Shown here in pieces: positions 1 through 11,629 of a stretch of DNA of 64,000 nt. The position numbers and the translations under genes were made by a program. This stretch comes from Linderina pennispora (lineage: Eukaryota > Kickxellomycota > Kickxellomycetes > Kickxellales > Kickxellaceae). Location of the stretch: assembly GCF_002104995.1 (NCBI RefSeq), contig NW_024468267.1:62001-126000 (forward strand), in the 5' to 3' direction. The number at the start of each line of letters is the position of its first letter. The stretch's first letter is position 1. Below the pieces are notes generated by a model. The model ran no database searches. It was not told the origin of the DNA and saw nothing but the letters and a program-made list of their open reading frames with translations.

Positions 1-619
1 GAATGAATAAAGCAGAGATGGGAAACAAACGTCCTGCTCTTACCTGCTATTCGCCGCATGTCGCATATTATGACAGGTTGGTTGGGCCTCTTGATGTCAC
101 TCCCTAACCTTGCATATGCTAATACAAGATGGTGGGCTTTTATAATACATTGGTGATTAATCTCTGATATCAGTGTGGCCATGTACACAGGTGTGGAGAG
201 AGGGGTCTACTTTCCATTTATACTACTACATCGTGTGACATTCCTTTACATAGACCAGGGCTCATGCTAGTTGTTTTTTTACAGAATCTCACAACCATTG
301 TGCGAAGCACATTTCATAGAAATTACATACATCTTAAGAACTCGCCATGCTATTTCCTGTGTAGTAGATATATTTGTGAAATAGCCCTTGCGCCCATTCG
401 AATAAGTTTACTTTCAAAGCATTCTTTCATGGTACGTATTTGAACGTAGGAAGCATACAAGCGGAGAATGGAAAAAGAAGGATACTAAAGGTAGGCAGGC
501 GAATACCAGCCTAGATACCGTCCTTAGCGCCTGAAAAAGGAATCGGGGCCATTGCTGGTCGTAAACATAGGAAACATGTGTCCTAAGGTCCTGTGGAGGA
601 TAGTGTTGGGAGCCACATG
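1..619. other. Left flank, no gene recognised
   Basis: I see no convincing coding region, RNA gene or repeat here. The short open frames lack recognisable motifs. The part next to position 619 is the 3' flank of the leftward PhzF-like gene. Confidence 0.5.
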
Positions 620-1492
620 TCAAACCGTTATTATGCCCTCAAGGACAGTAACAGCCGTACCGCTGATCTGAACCTGCGAATCCCCGACGATATTAAGCTC
701 AAGGTTTCCGTGGCGCTTAGACACCTGTGTGACTGAGAACGCCTTCTTGTCCAGCCGCTTCTCCCAGAAAGGCGCAAGGACAATATGTGCTGACCCACAA
801 ACCGGGTCCTCAAGGACACCAGCCCAAGGGGCAAACACCCGGCTGTGGAAGTCTTTGCTGGTGCCCTTCGCAGTAGCTATGACAAGCAACAGACCCAGCC
901 GTTCACCAGCAGCGTACACCTGGGGCGATATATTGGGCACCAGGCCAGCAATGTCGCCCTCAGTCGCATTGGGATCGTGCACAACAAGATACTTGAGCCT
1001 CGGTGATAGTTCAATCTCAAAAGTGTCGCGGTACTCTCCAAAGACGCTAGCAGCAAGAAGCTTGATGTCGTCAGAAACAGCAACTGGCTGAGGACGATCG
1101 ATTGGGAGAGTCATGGTCAAAAGCCCATCCGAGTTGCGCTGCACTACCAGCTCACCGCTCAGCGTATCAAAGCGCAGCTCATCGGACTGGTTATGCATCA
1201 AGCTGAACAGAGCATGAGAGGTAGCAAGCGTGGCATGGCCACACAGCTTCACTTCACCAGTAAGCGTAAACCACCGCAATCCAAACTGTGAAGCTTCCTG
1301 GAAGGCATTGGGTCCACTGGCATTCGTCGGGACTATAAAAGCGGTCTCTGACAAGTTCATCTCGACAGCAATCTGACACATTTGGGTATCAGTTAAGGGC
1401 TTGTCAGCAGGAACAGGAACAACTGCAGCGGGATTACCGCCGAACGGCTTGTCGGTGAACGCGTCGACGGTGAAGATCTGGTACTTGCTCAT
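620..1492 (-). CDS. PhzF/PhzC-family isomerase-like protein
   Basis: An intact 290-residue frame of the length usual for the PhzF family (about 260-300 aa), whose members are isomerases or epimerases with a diaminopimelate-epimerase-like double fold. The N-terminus shows the family pattern DAFTDKPFGGNPAAVV (about residues 10-25). It is followed by the LSETAFI segment (about 48-54), which carries the conserved Glu, and near the C-terminus by RVFAPWAGVLEDPVCGSAH (about 217-235), matching the family RxFxPxxGxxEDPxxGSA signature. The start at 1492 (MSKYQIFTVDAF) fits the family N-terminus. The substrate cannot be told from sequence; many fungal homologues are uncharacterised. Unlike most host genes here it has no frame break. 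A decayed relative of its 3' end lies just upstream. Confidence 0.9.
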   Translation of the reverse strand: MSKYQIFTVDAFTDKPFGGNPAAVVPVPADKPLTDTQMCQIAVEMNLSETAFIVPTNASGPNAFQEASQFGLRWFTLTGEVKLCGHATLATSHALFSLMHNQSDELRFDTLSGELVVQRNSDGLLTMTLPIDRPQPVAVSDDIKLLAASVFGEYRDTFEIELSPRLKYLVVHDPNATEGDIAGLVPNISPQVYAAGERLGLLLVIATAKGTSKDFHSRVFAPWAGVLEDPVCGSAHIVLAPFWEKRLDKKAFSVTQVSKRHGNLELNIVGDSQVQISGTAVTVLEGIITV

Positions 1493-1805
1493 TGGTAATG
1501 TGAGTAGTTGGAATGGATGATTTTTCAGTGAGTAAAGGCCACTGTTCCAGGTTTGGCTCCTCGGTTCTCGTTTAAATACTGCTGGCGCAGGCTAATAGTG
1601 GCATGCTGGGATGGCTTTATGAGTCACTGGACCAAGCGCTGCGTTGCGTTTGTGATATCGCCAATACAAGCTGCCAGTGCCATTCTCACACGCTATTCGC
1701 ACGGGATTGTTAGTGCGGACAAATGGTGTGGGAATTGCTGTGTACCCGTATTGGAAATTCTGCTGCGGTATTGGAAAACATCGAGCGAGATATGAACCAG
1801 ACTGA

Positions 1806-1925
1806 AGTAGCAACATCTAGAACTGCCGCTGCCTTGCCGCTAATCTGAACGTAGGTATCGCTAAGAAGCTCAACCTCAAGGTTGCCACGTCGCTTCACGT
1901 GTTTTAGATGTTGATCTTGCATTCT
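1806..1925 (-). pseudogene. Remnant of a second PhzF-like gene (C-terminal piece)
   Basis: The minus-strand frame here reads KRRGNLEVELLSDTYVQISG and then an AVLD motif. This aligns with the C-terminus of the intact neighbour (KRHGNLELNIVGDSQVQISG, then TVLE). No N-terminal or catalytic PhzF segments lie upstream within about 150 nt, so this is the tail of a deleted or degraded tandem duplicate. It lies between the intact PhzF gene and the LYC1-like gene on the same strand. Confidence 0.7.
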
Positions 1926-1977
1926 AAGACATTCCTTGATAGTCAGAGCAAAGGCTGAGAACAAAAGTAAAAAAATT

Positions 1978-2999
1978 CTATACCCATGGAAACTTTTCGT
2001 TCAGCAACCATTCCACGTGCTCGCCGTCCTCCTCCCCAAACACACACAGACTCGGCAGGCTGCCCGTGCGCACAACCCGCTCGGCACCAGCAGCAATTAG
2101 GGCCTGCTCAAAAGGAGGGTTCCAGAAAACGAGTTCATTGAACCCCACCTTCCTACCCACTTCCATGGCGGCTGCTGTTAGCGCCAACAGACTTTCCTGG
2201 CTTTCCACAGCCGCCCGCAACACCACCACAGTGCCCTGCCGCACATCATAGGTCCACGCCAGGAAGCTGCCGTCAGCAAGCGCTGCCCCAAAATGCTCCA
2301 GGCGCAGGTCGCTGCCATGCACTATCGAACATTCAAAGCGAGCCCTGGCAAAGTGCCACGCGTAGACGCATGCCTCAGGCAGAATTGCCACATGCACATG
2401 ACTGGCAGAGACTGGCAGCGCCTGCATCTGCTGCACAACCCTCTCGCAGTCCTGCTCGGCGTAGGCTGCGATCTCAGGCTCGCTGAGCAGGTTTCACAGC
2501 CGCGCCAGAAGGCAAAGCCTGCGTGAAGCGCACGCTGACCGGCGAATACACGTGCCAGCCGTGCCTGGCATAGAACTCGGCGCCAATGTCGGAGTACAGA
2601 TTCGACACGCCCCGGAGCTCTTGCAGCTCCTGCGCCAGCGCCCGCATCAGACCTGTAGCATACCCGCGGTTGCGCTGCGTGGGCGGACAGAACACCGTAC
2701 CAATAGAGTGGCACGTGACCTCCTCCACTGCCTCTGCCCCACGCCGCCGCACTATCGCACGCCTGCAGAAGCTCTCCAGATGCGCCCGCATCTCTAGCGT
2801 TGCCGGATCATTGCGAGGCACATACACCCAGACTGTCAGCCCGCGCTGGGCAAAGTCCTGCGCGGCCAAAACTCTTTCGCGCTCCAAAAAGTCCGTCCAC
2901 CTTCATGGTGCCCTTGCCCCACTCGTCGTAGGAATTCGCCCATGTCTGCTGAATCTGCTCACGAGACGCGCGTTTCAGAACTAGTTCGCTGGCAGCCAT
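1978..2999 (-). CDS. LYC1-like N-acetyltransferase, two frame breaks
   Basis: A GNAT-type protein resembling fungal LYC1 (lysine N6-acetyltransferase family) in layout: an N-terminal GNAT core followed by a LYC1-type C-terminal domain. The frame opens with MAASELVLKRAS at 2999. The acetyl-CoA-binding region reads IGTVFCPPTQRNRGYATGLM (V/I-x-x-x-x-x-Q-R-x-x-G-Y/R-A-T), with FYARHGWHVY further on. The last part ends in FEQALIAAGAERVVRTGSLP and EWLLNEKFPWV. Reading it as one protein of about 339 aa requires removing one extra base near 2900 (the frame resumes WTDFLERERVL) and one near 2493 (it resumes NLLSEPEIAAY). Either it is a recent pseudogene or these are sequence errors; the genome-wide +1 pattern favours errors. 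Family placement is by motif memory only. Confidence 0.7.
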
Positions 3000-3190
3000 A
3001 TCCGATTACGACTATAAAACAAAATGAGGTTGATACAGGATGCGGTCCTGCCATACATCCTCCTCGCCTTATATACCCCAGTTGACCAAACCCGTTGCCT
3101 TGTGGCCGCAGCACGATCGGCCTTTCGCTCCAGATCGCCCAGGTTCTGTACTACCGTGGAGCTGTGGGAAATTTTCCAAAAAAAAGAGAA

Positions 3191-3263
3191 CGACCACGCC
3201 AGGACTCGAACCTGGAATCGCTTGATCCGTAGTCAAGCGCCTTATCCATTGGGCCACGCGGCC
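3191..3263 (-). tRNA. tRNA-Arg (ACG anticodon)
   Basis: A 73-nt cloverleaf. The 7-bp acceptor starts GGCCGCG and pairs with CGTGGTC, with discriminator G. The anticodon loop is CTACGGA (ACG) and the T-arm contains GGTTCGAGTCC. There is no intron. It is identical base for base to the plus-strand gene at 36246-36318; together they bracket the transposon island in inverted orientation. Confidence 0.95.
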
Positions 3264-3483
3264 AGAGGCAATCTCAATTGCTGAGAAGTGTGACATTAAA
3301 AGAATATATAAGATAGTAGACCCTTGGCACACTGATACAAAATGAGACTGCGAAAGACCTAGCCAGATAACTTCCAACTATATGACCTGATTTAAGAGCT
3401 AATTAAATTTGCCTATGATATATTGGATAGAAAATGGTTTCGATCTTTTAGCAAAGATTTTGATATATAATTAGTATACCTAT

Positions 3484-5240
3484 TAGGGGTCATTCTTAGA
3501 CTTGTAAATTTTAGTAAATTATAATTCTGCTAGTTATCAGGCAAAAATCTGTTCTGAAAATGATTAATCAAATATCTAACTATTTTTATCATAGTTACAC
3601 TGAGTGGCAAAATTAAGTCACAAAAATAAAAACTATTGGAAAATTATAAATAATTTCTCAGAACAATGTTCATTGAATATGATAAAATTAATTCGTGGTG
3701 TATGCCATGCACTAATCTACTTCATGAAGTTGCATACTTATCGCTCTAGAAACAATCAAGAAATTGTCTTTTTTAAAAAAAAATTTTGACTTAATTTTAC
3801 TCTCAAAAATTCGTTGATTTATTTCTCAATAACTAGTATAGCCACTATAGGCTTTTATGACTGCAGTGATACACCCAGGCATCGAGTTCACTAGCTATGT
3901 ACAAACAGTCTCATTTACTTACCTATATATAATTTCCTAGGCCAACGCCACGTAGGTGCCAAAAACGATGAATTTTGGCCTTTATCTGATCATACTTATA
4001 ATGAAGCCCTATATGTGAGTAGCGTATCGTATCTAAGGGACTACACTGATCATCATACAGTAGAAACAGGATACATATCTAGCCAACCTGTAGCCCAAAT
4101 TGCTATTTATGTGATGATGACTTCTTTAGATATAATCTTTGCACCCTCCTACTGGTTATCATAGGTATGTAATCAAGGTATGTTTTATATCATCATATAC
4201 ACACTGGTCAGTGTGTCACATCCACCTCTACTAAGGAAGCAATGACGATAGCTGTATAGAGATACACTACTCTAAACTAAGAATATACTTTTTCTGATTT
4301 TCTATGATTCCAGATTTCTTCCCAATGTTCACAGAATAAAGTATATTCATTAGGATATTTCAATCTCGCTGTTACCTGTAGCGCATGTAGTTTGTATAGT
4401 AAGTACATCTGGTTTGATCTACTAAGTATTTGATCAGAAGGAGCTGCTTAAAGAGGGATTAAGAAAATTGCAAAATATATTACTCATTCTAAATTGCTTA
4501 TCATTAGGCACAGAGGTTACATATAGATATCTCATAGTATAGAGCAGATAGCCACAGTAGTAACCTCTCTACTTATCTATATACTGATACTATAAAAAAA
4601 ATCATATCATAGAATTGCATTGCTTCAATGGAGAGCATAAGTGTAGTTATGCATCATTTATAGTTGATAATTCCTTCAGTGAACTAGCTATCAAACTCAT
4701 TTCTCTTTAGTGTTGAATACTAGTCATGTAAGTATTAACTATGCATTCAATATCCATAAGAGTAATGGCAGCACTGAAGCATTGATTATTTCCTTCATAA
4801 TTTTTCTTTATATATTGAATACATAATAGTACTATGCATAGTTGAGCAACATAGTGAGTGAGATATTAATATTGAAGGGCGAGTATAGCAGAGTTATGCA
4901 CAGAGATTTCACATTATTTGAAAAATGATAAGGTATAGAAATAGCACTATGAAGTCAAAGCAAGTCAAATTTTAGCCTATCTAATTATTCTAGTTTTTTA
5001 CTATTGCTTCGATATCATATGAGGTACAATAGGTAGAGAACATTTACATACATATGTTTATACTATGTTAAGCCCCATCGAACATATATCGAATGGAAAT
5101 ATCTACGTTATCTGATTATGAAGATATAGCATCAAAAAGTTGAAAATATTTTGTGACTCAATTTTATTGCTCAGTGCATTATTAATTATTATGTCCAGAA
5201 TATTTTTGTGTGTATAATTGATTTTTAAGATATAAATATT
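3484..5240. repeat. Type I foldback arm split by a Tc1 element
   Basis: Position 3484 onward reads GGGGTCATTCTTAGACTTG, the outer arm of the type I foldback unit (compare 8182 onward). The arm runs to 3595 and resumes after the Tc1 element, at 5179-5240 (TGTCCAGAATATTTTTGTG). It is then cut by the type II unit at 5241. Confidence 0.65.
3596..5178 (-). mobile_element. Decayed Tc1-type element, minus orientation
   Basis: Terminal inverted repeats CACTGAGTGGCAAAATTAAG and, at the far end, TTTTATTGCTCAGTG match those of the fuller Tc1 element at 14791-16372; the length (about 1.58 kb) is the same. The stretch 3820-3960 aligns with the reverse complement of the transposase 3' end (about 16030-16175), with differences that are mostly C-to-T or G-to-A. 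No open transposase frame survives. Confidence 0.75.
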
Positions 5241-6104
5241 AGAGGCCATTCACAAATAAGAAAGTTTAAAGATACTTAATATCTTATATTAGAATAGGAG
5301 GTCATTCAGAGCTAGTTATCTGCATAACAACTATTTATACATGTTTAAACTATTGGCAATTTCAGTGAAATAAAAATTTCACCCAAACCGCCATCGGCAT
5401 CTTGGAAAAGTTTCAGTGAACATAATTTCAACCAGAAAGAAAAACCTTTGCATATTTGGGGTTAATTATCATTGGGCAACAAAAGTCAATATCTCAATAG
5501 ATGTGGCTAAGCAACCACAAGGAAATTATGTTCACTGAAACTTTTCCAAGATGCCGATGGCGGTTTGGGTGAAATGGCAAAAAAAAATATTTGTATTTTT
5601 AAAATCAATTATACACACAAAAACATTCTGGACACAACAATTATAAATATCTGTTACAAAAATATCTAGTAGCAAAAAATAGTTCTGAAAACGATTATTC
5701 AAATAACTATCTAACAAAATTGTAATTTACTAAAATTTACAAGTCCAGGAATGACCCCCATAACCAATTAACAAATTATAAATCAATTACTAGCAGCTAA
5801 AAAATATTTTAAAAAACAGAATGTTTACTAATGGCCAAAAAGATATTAGCAGCTAGATTAACTAATAAACACAAATGCAAGAAAGGGCACTTCTACAAAA
5901 CCCCTATCAGCATCCTGAAAAATTTCAGTTGATACACAATTAATATGCTACTACTAAGATAGAGGCTGGGTCACAAGAAATCAACTGAAATTTTTTTAGG
6001 ATGCCAATGGGGGTTTTGTAGAAGCACAAAAAAAAATAAAAGAATAAAAAGTTTTAAAAGTTTAACTATTTTTTTACCTAGTTTAGTGATTGTGAATGAC
6101 CTCC
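5241..6104. repeat. Type II foldback unit with a type I unit inserted
   Basis: The left end resembles GGAGGCCATTCACAAATAAG (first base changed) and the right end is GTGAATGACCTCC. The core holds inverted arms around AGCATCCTGAAAAATTTCAG and its complement (about 5905-6010), with a short loop in the ACACAATT orientation. A type I unit (5297-5759) sits inside the left arm. Confidence 0.7.
5297..5759. repeat. Solo type I foldback unit with 3-bp TSD
   Basis: A 463-bp unit beginning GGAGGTCATTCAGAGC and ending CCAGGAATGACCCCC. Inner inverted arms contain CGGCATCTTGGAAAAGTTTC and its complement, around a loop of about 90 nt in the AACCAGAAAG orientation. It is flanked by ATA at 5294-5296 and 5760-5762; the flanks join to restore the surrounding type II arm, so the 3-bp duplication is convincing. 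Confidence 0.85.
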
Positions 6105-6575
6105 ATACTGTTTCTACTCTATGATGATCAGTGGAGTCCCCTAGATATGATGTGCTATTCACTTATAGGGCTTCATTATAAGTATGGTCAGATAAAGGCT
6201 AAAAATCATTGTTTTTGGCACAAATGTTATATTGGTCTAGGAAATTGCATATAAGTAAATGAAACTGTTTGTTTATGGCTAGTGAACTCGATACCTGGGT
6301 GTATTGCTGTGGTAAAAAAAAAGCCTATAGTGGCTATACTAGTTATTGAGAAATAAATTGACAAATTTAAATGTGAAATAAAGTTAAAAACTTTTTTAAT
6401 AATAGTCATTCTCTCGATGATTTCAAGAGCATTAATCATACAACTATATGAAATAGATTAGTGCATAGCATATACTATGAATTATTTTTATCATTTTCAA
6501 TAAACATTGCTCTGAGAAATTATTTAAGATTTCCAATACTTTTCATTCTTATGACTTAATTTTGCCACTTAGTAT
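6105..6575 (+). mobile_element. Tc1-type fragment (3' part)
   Basis: Homologous, in opposite orientation, to the left part of the Tc1 copy at 3596 (shared segments AAGCCTATAGTGGCTATACT and a terminal ACTTAATTTTGCCACTTAGT). The left end is missing; it abuts the type II unit. Non-coding and strongly AT-biased. Confidence 0.6.
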
Positions 6576-6802
6576 AGTTCATAGAAATTAGATCTTAAGA
6601 TTCTAGTACTATAGTGTAATTATAGTGGTCACTGCCAGCTGCACAACAGTAGGATGATAGTGGAATAAAACAGATTCTAACATGATTTCATAGGTAATGG
6701 ATTATTATAAGATTTGGTGATGTCAAGCAAGTAACAAATGTGAAGCAAAAAGCTGGTAGTAAAAGAACCTATATCACATAATAGATAAAATTAATCGTTG
6801 CA

Positions 6803-6873
6803 TGCGTCCGCCGGGAATCGAACCCGGGTCTACTCCGTGGCAGGGAGCAATCATACCTCTGGACCACAGACGC
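6803..6873 (-). tRNA. tRNA-Gly (GCC anticodon)
   Basis: A 71-nt cloverleaf with acceptor GCGTCTG paired to CGGACGC and discriminator A. The anticodon loop is CTGCCAC (GCC) and the T-arm contains GGTTCGATTCC. An LTR begins 25 nt upstream of its 5' end. Confidence 0.95.
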
Positions 6874-6898
6874 CGACTATTTTCTTCGCTTGTTGTTA

Positions 6899-7341
6899 TG
6901 TCATGTCGTAATTGGTCCATGGTCGGACCATGACATGGTTACACAGCAACCGGACCAAATTGTTTCTTTTACCTCCGTTCTTTTGCCGCTGTTCCGTTAT
7001 CAGCGCTAGCCGTCCCCGACTATCGCGGGTCAAACTGACTCCCGCGAATGGATTCGATATATGTCTGACTCCTGACATCTACCAATGGATGGCCTCCGAT
7101 ATGTATAGTTTGGATCCATATGGATGTAGGAGCACTATCCCATGGGCACCCGGCAGCCGATAACAGAATATAGTATACTCCGTTTACTGAAGTCCATCCT
7201 GTCAAATAAGTATAAATATAGCCATGAGCAGTGAGTAACTTTTAGTTTTATTATCTACTTTTTTGCATACAATCTCATTGAAAGCAGTTTATTGAGATTT
7301 ATTCTACTATGTTTTCCAAGTTATTAAGTCAGGACCGTTAC
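6899..7341 (+). mobile_element. Solo LTR (family B), upstream of tRNA-Gly
   Basis: About 443 bp beginning TGTCATGTCGTAATTGG and ending ACCGTTACA, with an internal TATAAATATAGCCATGAGCA box-like segment near 7211. Two more copies occur on the opposite strand at 34269-34707 (439 bp) and 35746-36215. No flanking internal domain is recognisable. The element boundary at the 3' end is approximate. Confidence 0.7.
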
Positions 7342-8181
7342 AAGCAAGAAAAGCGAGACAAGCGACTACAGTGTCCTTCATGACCGATCCAGACAGTGCT
7401 GGTAATCGACCCACTGATCAAGCCTCTCCACCACCCCTTTTAAACACCACAGTTATGTTCGTGGCAGAGGAAGTAACGGAGTGGAAATCAGGGCTGGATA
7501 GACTGCTCGCGGACGTGTCTGAATATTATTTATTTGAACTTCAACCCGAACCTGACAAGATTCCCCGATTCCGTCCTCCTGCCATCTCATCTGACTCAAA
7601 GTTAAAACAGGGGTAAAACGGGTTGAAACAGAATAAACGAGTAGGGAACTCTAGCAGACACTGGATGATGAATTGTCTTGGAGTCTTGTCAAATCGAAGC
7701 ATATATATGCTTCGATGCACTAGTGTCTTGCTAGTGACGTTGTGTTGCATGAATGACGGGAATACCAGTCACTGGTCTTTGCGGCATAAAGGTACTGCAT
7801 TGTTGTACCACGTGCGGACTTGGATCCGTGGGAGCCGGGTCAGGGGATATTGTGGGAGTTCGAGCTAAGTCATCATGTTCATGCTCATCGGGTTCGAGTG
7901 TAATATTGTTATTAATATTATTAATACCATTTATTCACAGATACCATTTTCAAGCAAGACCAGTAACTACTATATCTTTCGTAACCAACCCAGACAGTGC
8001 TGGCAATCGACCCACTGATCAAGATCAAAACCCAGGTCAAGACAATGTTATACATGCATAAGGTTCCACTCACAATATAAACACAAGTATACTGCCTTAT
8101 CTATAGAACAAGTCTGCCCTTTATGCACCTCTTAAGGATCCAAATGGATGTCATTCAGAATTAGTTATCTGTACAACAATA
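7342..8181. mobile_element. Mosaic of LTR-retrotransposon relics
   Basis: 7342-7450 repeats the short segment next to the family B LTR at 34152-34268 (ACCGATCCAGACAG, CGACCCACTGATCAAGCC). 7450-7900 read on the minus strand resembles another LTR, opening with a GATGAGCATGAACATGATGA motif shared with the LTRs at 30041 and 30414. 7977-8140 is the 3' half of the 441-bp LTR type (AAGGTTCCACTCACAATATA). 8143-8181 is a type I foldback fragment (GGATGTCATTCAGAATTAG). No coding capacity is evident. Confidence 0.55.
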
Positions 8182-8745
8182 GGGGGTCATTCCTGGACTT
8201 ATAAATTTTAGTAAATTATAATTTTGTTAGATAGATATTTGAATAATCATTTTCAGAACCATTTTTTGCTACTAGATATTTTTGGAACAGATATTTATAA
8301 TTGTTGTGTCCAGAATGTTTTTATGTGTATAATTGATTTTAAAAATACAAATTTTTTTTTGCTATTTCACCCAAACAGCCATCAGCATCTTGGAAAAGTT
8401 TCAGTGAACATAATTTCAACCAGAAAGAAAAATTTTGCATTTTAGGGGTTTATTATCATTGGGCAACAAAAGTCAATATCTCAATAGATGTGGCTAAGCA
8501 ACCACATGGAAATTATGTTCACTGAAACTTTTCCAAGATGCCGATGGCGGTTTGGGTGAAATGGCAAAAAAAATATTTGTATTTTTAAAATCAATTATAC
8601 ACATAAAAACATTCTGGACACAACAATTATAAATATCTATTCCAAAAATATCTAGTAGCAAAAAATGGTTCTGAAAACGATTATTCAAATATCTATCTAA
8701 CAAAATTATAATTTACTAAAATTTACAAGTCCAGGAATGACCCCC
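8182..8745. repeat. Type I foldback unit, left end of copy 1
   Basis: A near-palindromic 564-bp unit. The left arm GGGGGTCATTCCTGGAC returns as the complement GTCCAGGAATGACCCCC at the right end. The arms are roughly 240 bp and differ at scattered positions; the central loop is about 95 bp in the AACCAGAAAG orientation. The right terminus contains the ATG from which ORF1 is read. Confidence 0.85.
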
Positions 8746-10371
8746 TTCCAAAGTGAACTAAAAGCATTGCTAACAAGAGTGTTATCAGAAAGAAGAAATA
8801 TGCCTGATGTTGCTGATGCTAGGTATACTGCTAGAGGTATAGAGCAACTTGTATTTGAGCATTCTTCTGAAATATTTGTGGACTCATTCATTGTTGAGGT
8901 TGTTATTGAGAAATGCAGTGAATCAGATATAAAGGTAAAGCAGAAGTCAGCTAGTATTAGATTGCATAAAGTATTTGGAGAAGGTTTTGGTTAGAAGTAT
9001 ATTAGAAGCAAGATTTGTGAGCAATATGGACCAGTTGCTATTTACAAAGTATCTACCCCAAACATTGCAATAGCTAGTTCTTTGTTAACAGTGAAGTTTG
9101 CTACTATGGCTGATCACAAAATATATCTACAGAATTATGATATCACAATGGATTGTATGAATATCTCATCTAGAAATATTATCTATAAATACCTTTTAGA
9201 AAGAGGAGTTGAAAAGAGTGATGCTGTTGATGATTTATGCAAGTCTGGCTCTAACTGCATTAGCTGGTTTACAAAAAAAGGAGATGTTAAAGTTAAGAAC
9301 AAAATTTATAACAAGTTTATTCAGCTTCTTGAGAGTAGTGAAGTTCGTAATCCTCTTAGTTCAAAACTTTCTGAATTTATAATGCCAACTCTACACAACT
9401 TTGGAGAAACATTGTATGCTTGTAGAAACTCTGGTTTGACTAGGATAGAACTAACTGTATATTCTTCTCAGATGCAAACAGTTGAATGGAATAGTAACTT
9501 GCTTCTTAATACAGTTCAGTTCATGAATGAATGCAGAACATTTGCAACTTCTTATGAAAAGCAGTGGATGGCACTTGTTGATAAGGTTAGTAGTTGTTAT
9601 ACAGTTTGTATTTATGTGAGACAACAGCATACTCTAGCATATTGTCATTGGTTTAACTCTATCACATCAAAGAAGCAAGGAATTATTAAGAAGCTATATA
9701 AGAATGATGATCCAATGGTAGTTGTTGCTAATCTCTCATTCAACAATAGACCTACACTTTATCAAATATATGATTCACTTGAGAGTGGTCTTGAAACAGA
9801 AAAAGTTCTTAGAAGAGTTGATGAGAATATAACTATTGTTCCAAGTCAGAGAAACTCCTTCTGGTCTACTTATCCTATAACTAAGCAGTATCACACTTTT
9901 GAAGAGATGGGATTAGTTAACTACAAAGGAATGCATATTGGTTGGATAGATAGTAAGCAAACAAAGAGTAAGATATGTTTATCAGAAATGTTAGAGGTTG
10001 AATATTCTGCAGATAAAGAAAACATCAATGCACTAACAACAGCAATAGACAATATCACACTTGATGAAACTAGCTATTTATTTATCAAAGAGAATACAGA
10101 TTTGAAACCTTCATTGTATAGAGTTGCTTATAATGTTCTTCAGTTAGATAATGAATTTATAGTTACACATTATGCACTCTATACTTTCAGAGGATATTCA
10201 TACTTCTATCTAGATATTCTTATTAAAGGGAGAGATAAACAGCCAACTCTTATCAGGACACCAGCAGATAGTTCAATTAGAAAAGCAATTTCTCAACAGT
10301 TAGGAGAAAGAGAGCAACAAATATATCTGAGAGTTGTAAGTGTGGGATATAGAACAATCACAGTTGAATAG
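8737..10371 (+). CDS. Transposon ORF1, possible Rep-like protein (one in-frame TAG)
   Basis: About 543 codons, opened by an ATG inside the terminal repeat (GGAATGACCCCC) and interrupted by one TAG at 8992-8994. I do not recognise the family with certainty. Motifs kept in the diverged copy 3 include CISWF, NKIYNKFIQLLES (about residues 185-205), FGETLYACRNSGLTRIELT, CRTFATSYEKQWMALVD, YCHWFN, IVPSQRNSFW, MGLVNYKGMHI and RENTDLKP. The YNKF...L-E-S...G-x-x-R-x-E sequence recalls, from memory, the core of rolling-circle-type replication initiators, but I see no clean HUH motif. The many conservative differences from copy 3 suggest past protein-level selection. It lies just before the antisense ORF and the transposase. 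Confidence 0.6.
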
Positions 10372-10379
10372 CAACTATT

Positions 10380-10619
10380 TTAAAACAAAGAATAAGCAAC
10401 CATTCTCTCCATATCTCTATGGAAAGTTTGACAAACATCATACATATGTTCAACCCTTACCTCACAATCAGTAGCAATATGTTGGATCCAATTACGCACT
10501 TGTATTGCTAGGTCATCACTCATATCAAAGTCATGAATAAGTAGCAGAGTAAGCATATCTCTTTCTTCCTCACACATCTCAGCTAAATGTTGCTTAAAGA
10601 AGTTCTGGAATGATCCCAT
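10380..10619 (-). CDS. Conserved 79-residue antisense transposon ORF (copy 1)
   Basis: An open frame of exactly 79 codons on the opposite strand, squeezed into the gap between ORF1 and the transposase gene. It starts MGSFQNFFKQHLAEMCEEER. Copies 2 and 3 encode a product of the same length; copy 3 (19911-20150) keeps the MG-x-F-x-x-FF start, the EEER segment, the RNWI/RAWI helix, the YDVC/FDVC motif and the DME end although many other residues differ. The predicted product is acidic and largely helical, with no known domain. It might be a DNA-binding or regulatory partner of the transposase; no function is shown. Confidence 0.6.
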   Translation of the reverse strand: MGSFQNFFKQHLAEMCEEERDMLTLLLIHDFDMSDDLAIQVRNWIQHIATDCEVRVEHMYDVCQTFHRDMERMVAYSLF

Positions 10620-11629
10620 TTTCTAAAATTGATAAAAGTTGAAATTTTAATTTATGACTACCTCATACTAATGGACGATCAATTACAAGAATTAAGAGAG
10701 AAGGAGTGGAATGTGCTCTACACAACAAAGTGGAGATTTCTTGATGAAGACTGGTTAGTGCATAAACAGCAGAAGTATTATAGGAGTGAAGCTCATGAAG
10801 TAAAAGAAATAAAGCTTATCAAAGACACACTTATTAAGCAACTTGGAATGATCCCTGTGTTCTTCTTCTTTAATGTGTTGTTTGGTGGAAAGCAGTATCC
10901 ATGTCCTTATAGAAATGTTGAGAAAGGACTCTTGATTTTGTACCAGTTAGTTGCTGGGCTATCAATCAATGAGATGGAAAGGTTTATTCCTAAGAGCAGC
11001 TATCAGGTAATTCATAACATGTTCTATCTCTCAGAGTTAAGTGAGTTGAACAAGAAGCTTTCACACTACTTACACACAATGTTCTCTACTCCAGAACTAA
11101 GAGTGATCTCAGCAAAGATTCAGAATCCACAAGGGTTTAAGCATATTACTCTTATGTTAGATGGACATGACTCATGAGCACTACATAATGGTGCATACAA
11201 ACCAAATCTTTATTCCTTCAAGTTGAAGAAGTCAGGATATAGAACACAAGTTTGCATTGATTTGAATGGAATGGTTGTCCTTGTTTCACCAACTGGGGAA
11301 TGTAAAGACCACCCAGACTCTAAGATGATTAAGAACATGTCACTATTGAAATATATCTCTCCAGTAGATTGTGTTGTGTTAGATGGTGGTTATCCTCAAA
11401 GTATTCTGGAGGAGTTAACAGAAGCAGAAGAGAATGAGAATTTTGGAATGCATAACTTTTGCTTACCAGTTAGAAAGCTAAGAGGAACCAACTTAAGTGA
11501 AGCAGAGTTAGAATATAATAGCAAACTTGGGTTATTTAGATCAATGCTTGAGAGCACATTTGGAGAACTAGATAACACATTTAAGAGACTATCAAATAGC
11601 GAAGTTGTGAGAATTAGAAATACAACTGT

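Noticed and set aside
2899-2901. A small intron in the LYC1-like gene to explain the frame break
   Set aside because: The coding frame resumes after a shift of one base with no intervening sequence and no GT..AG pair that fits.
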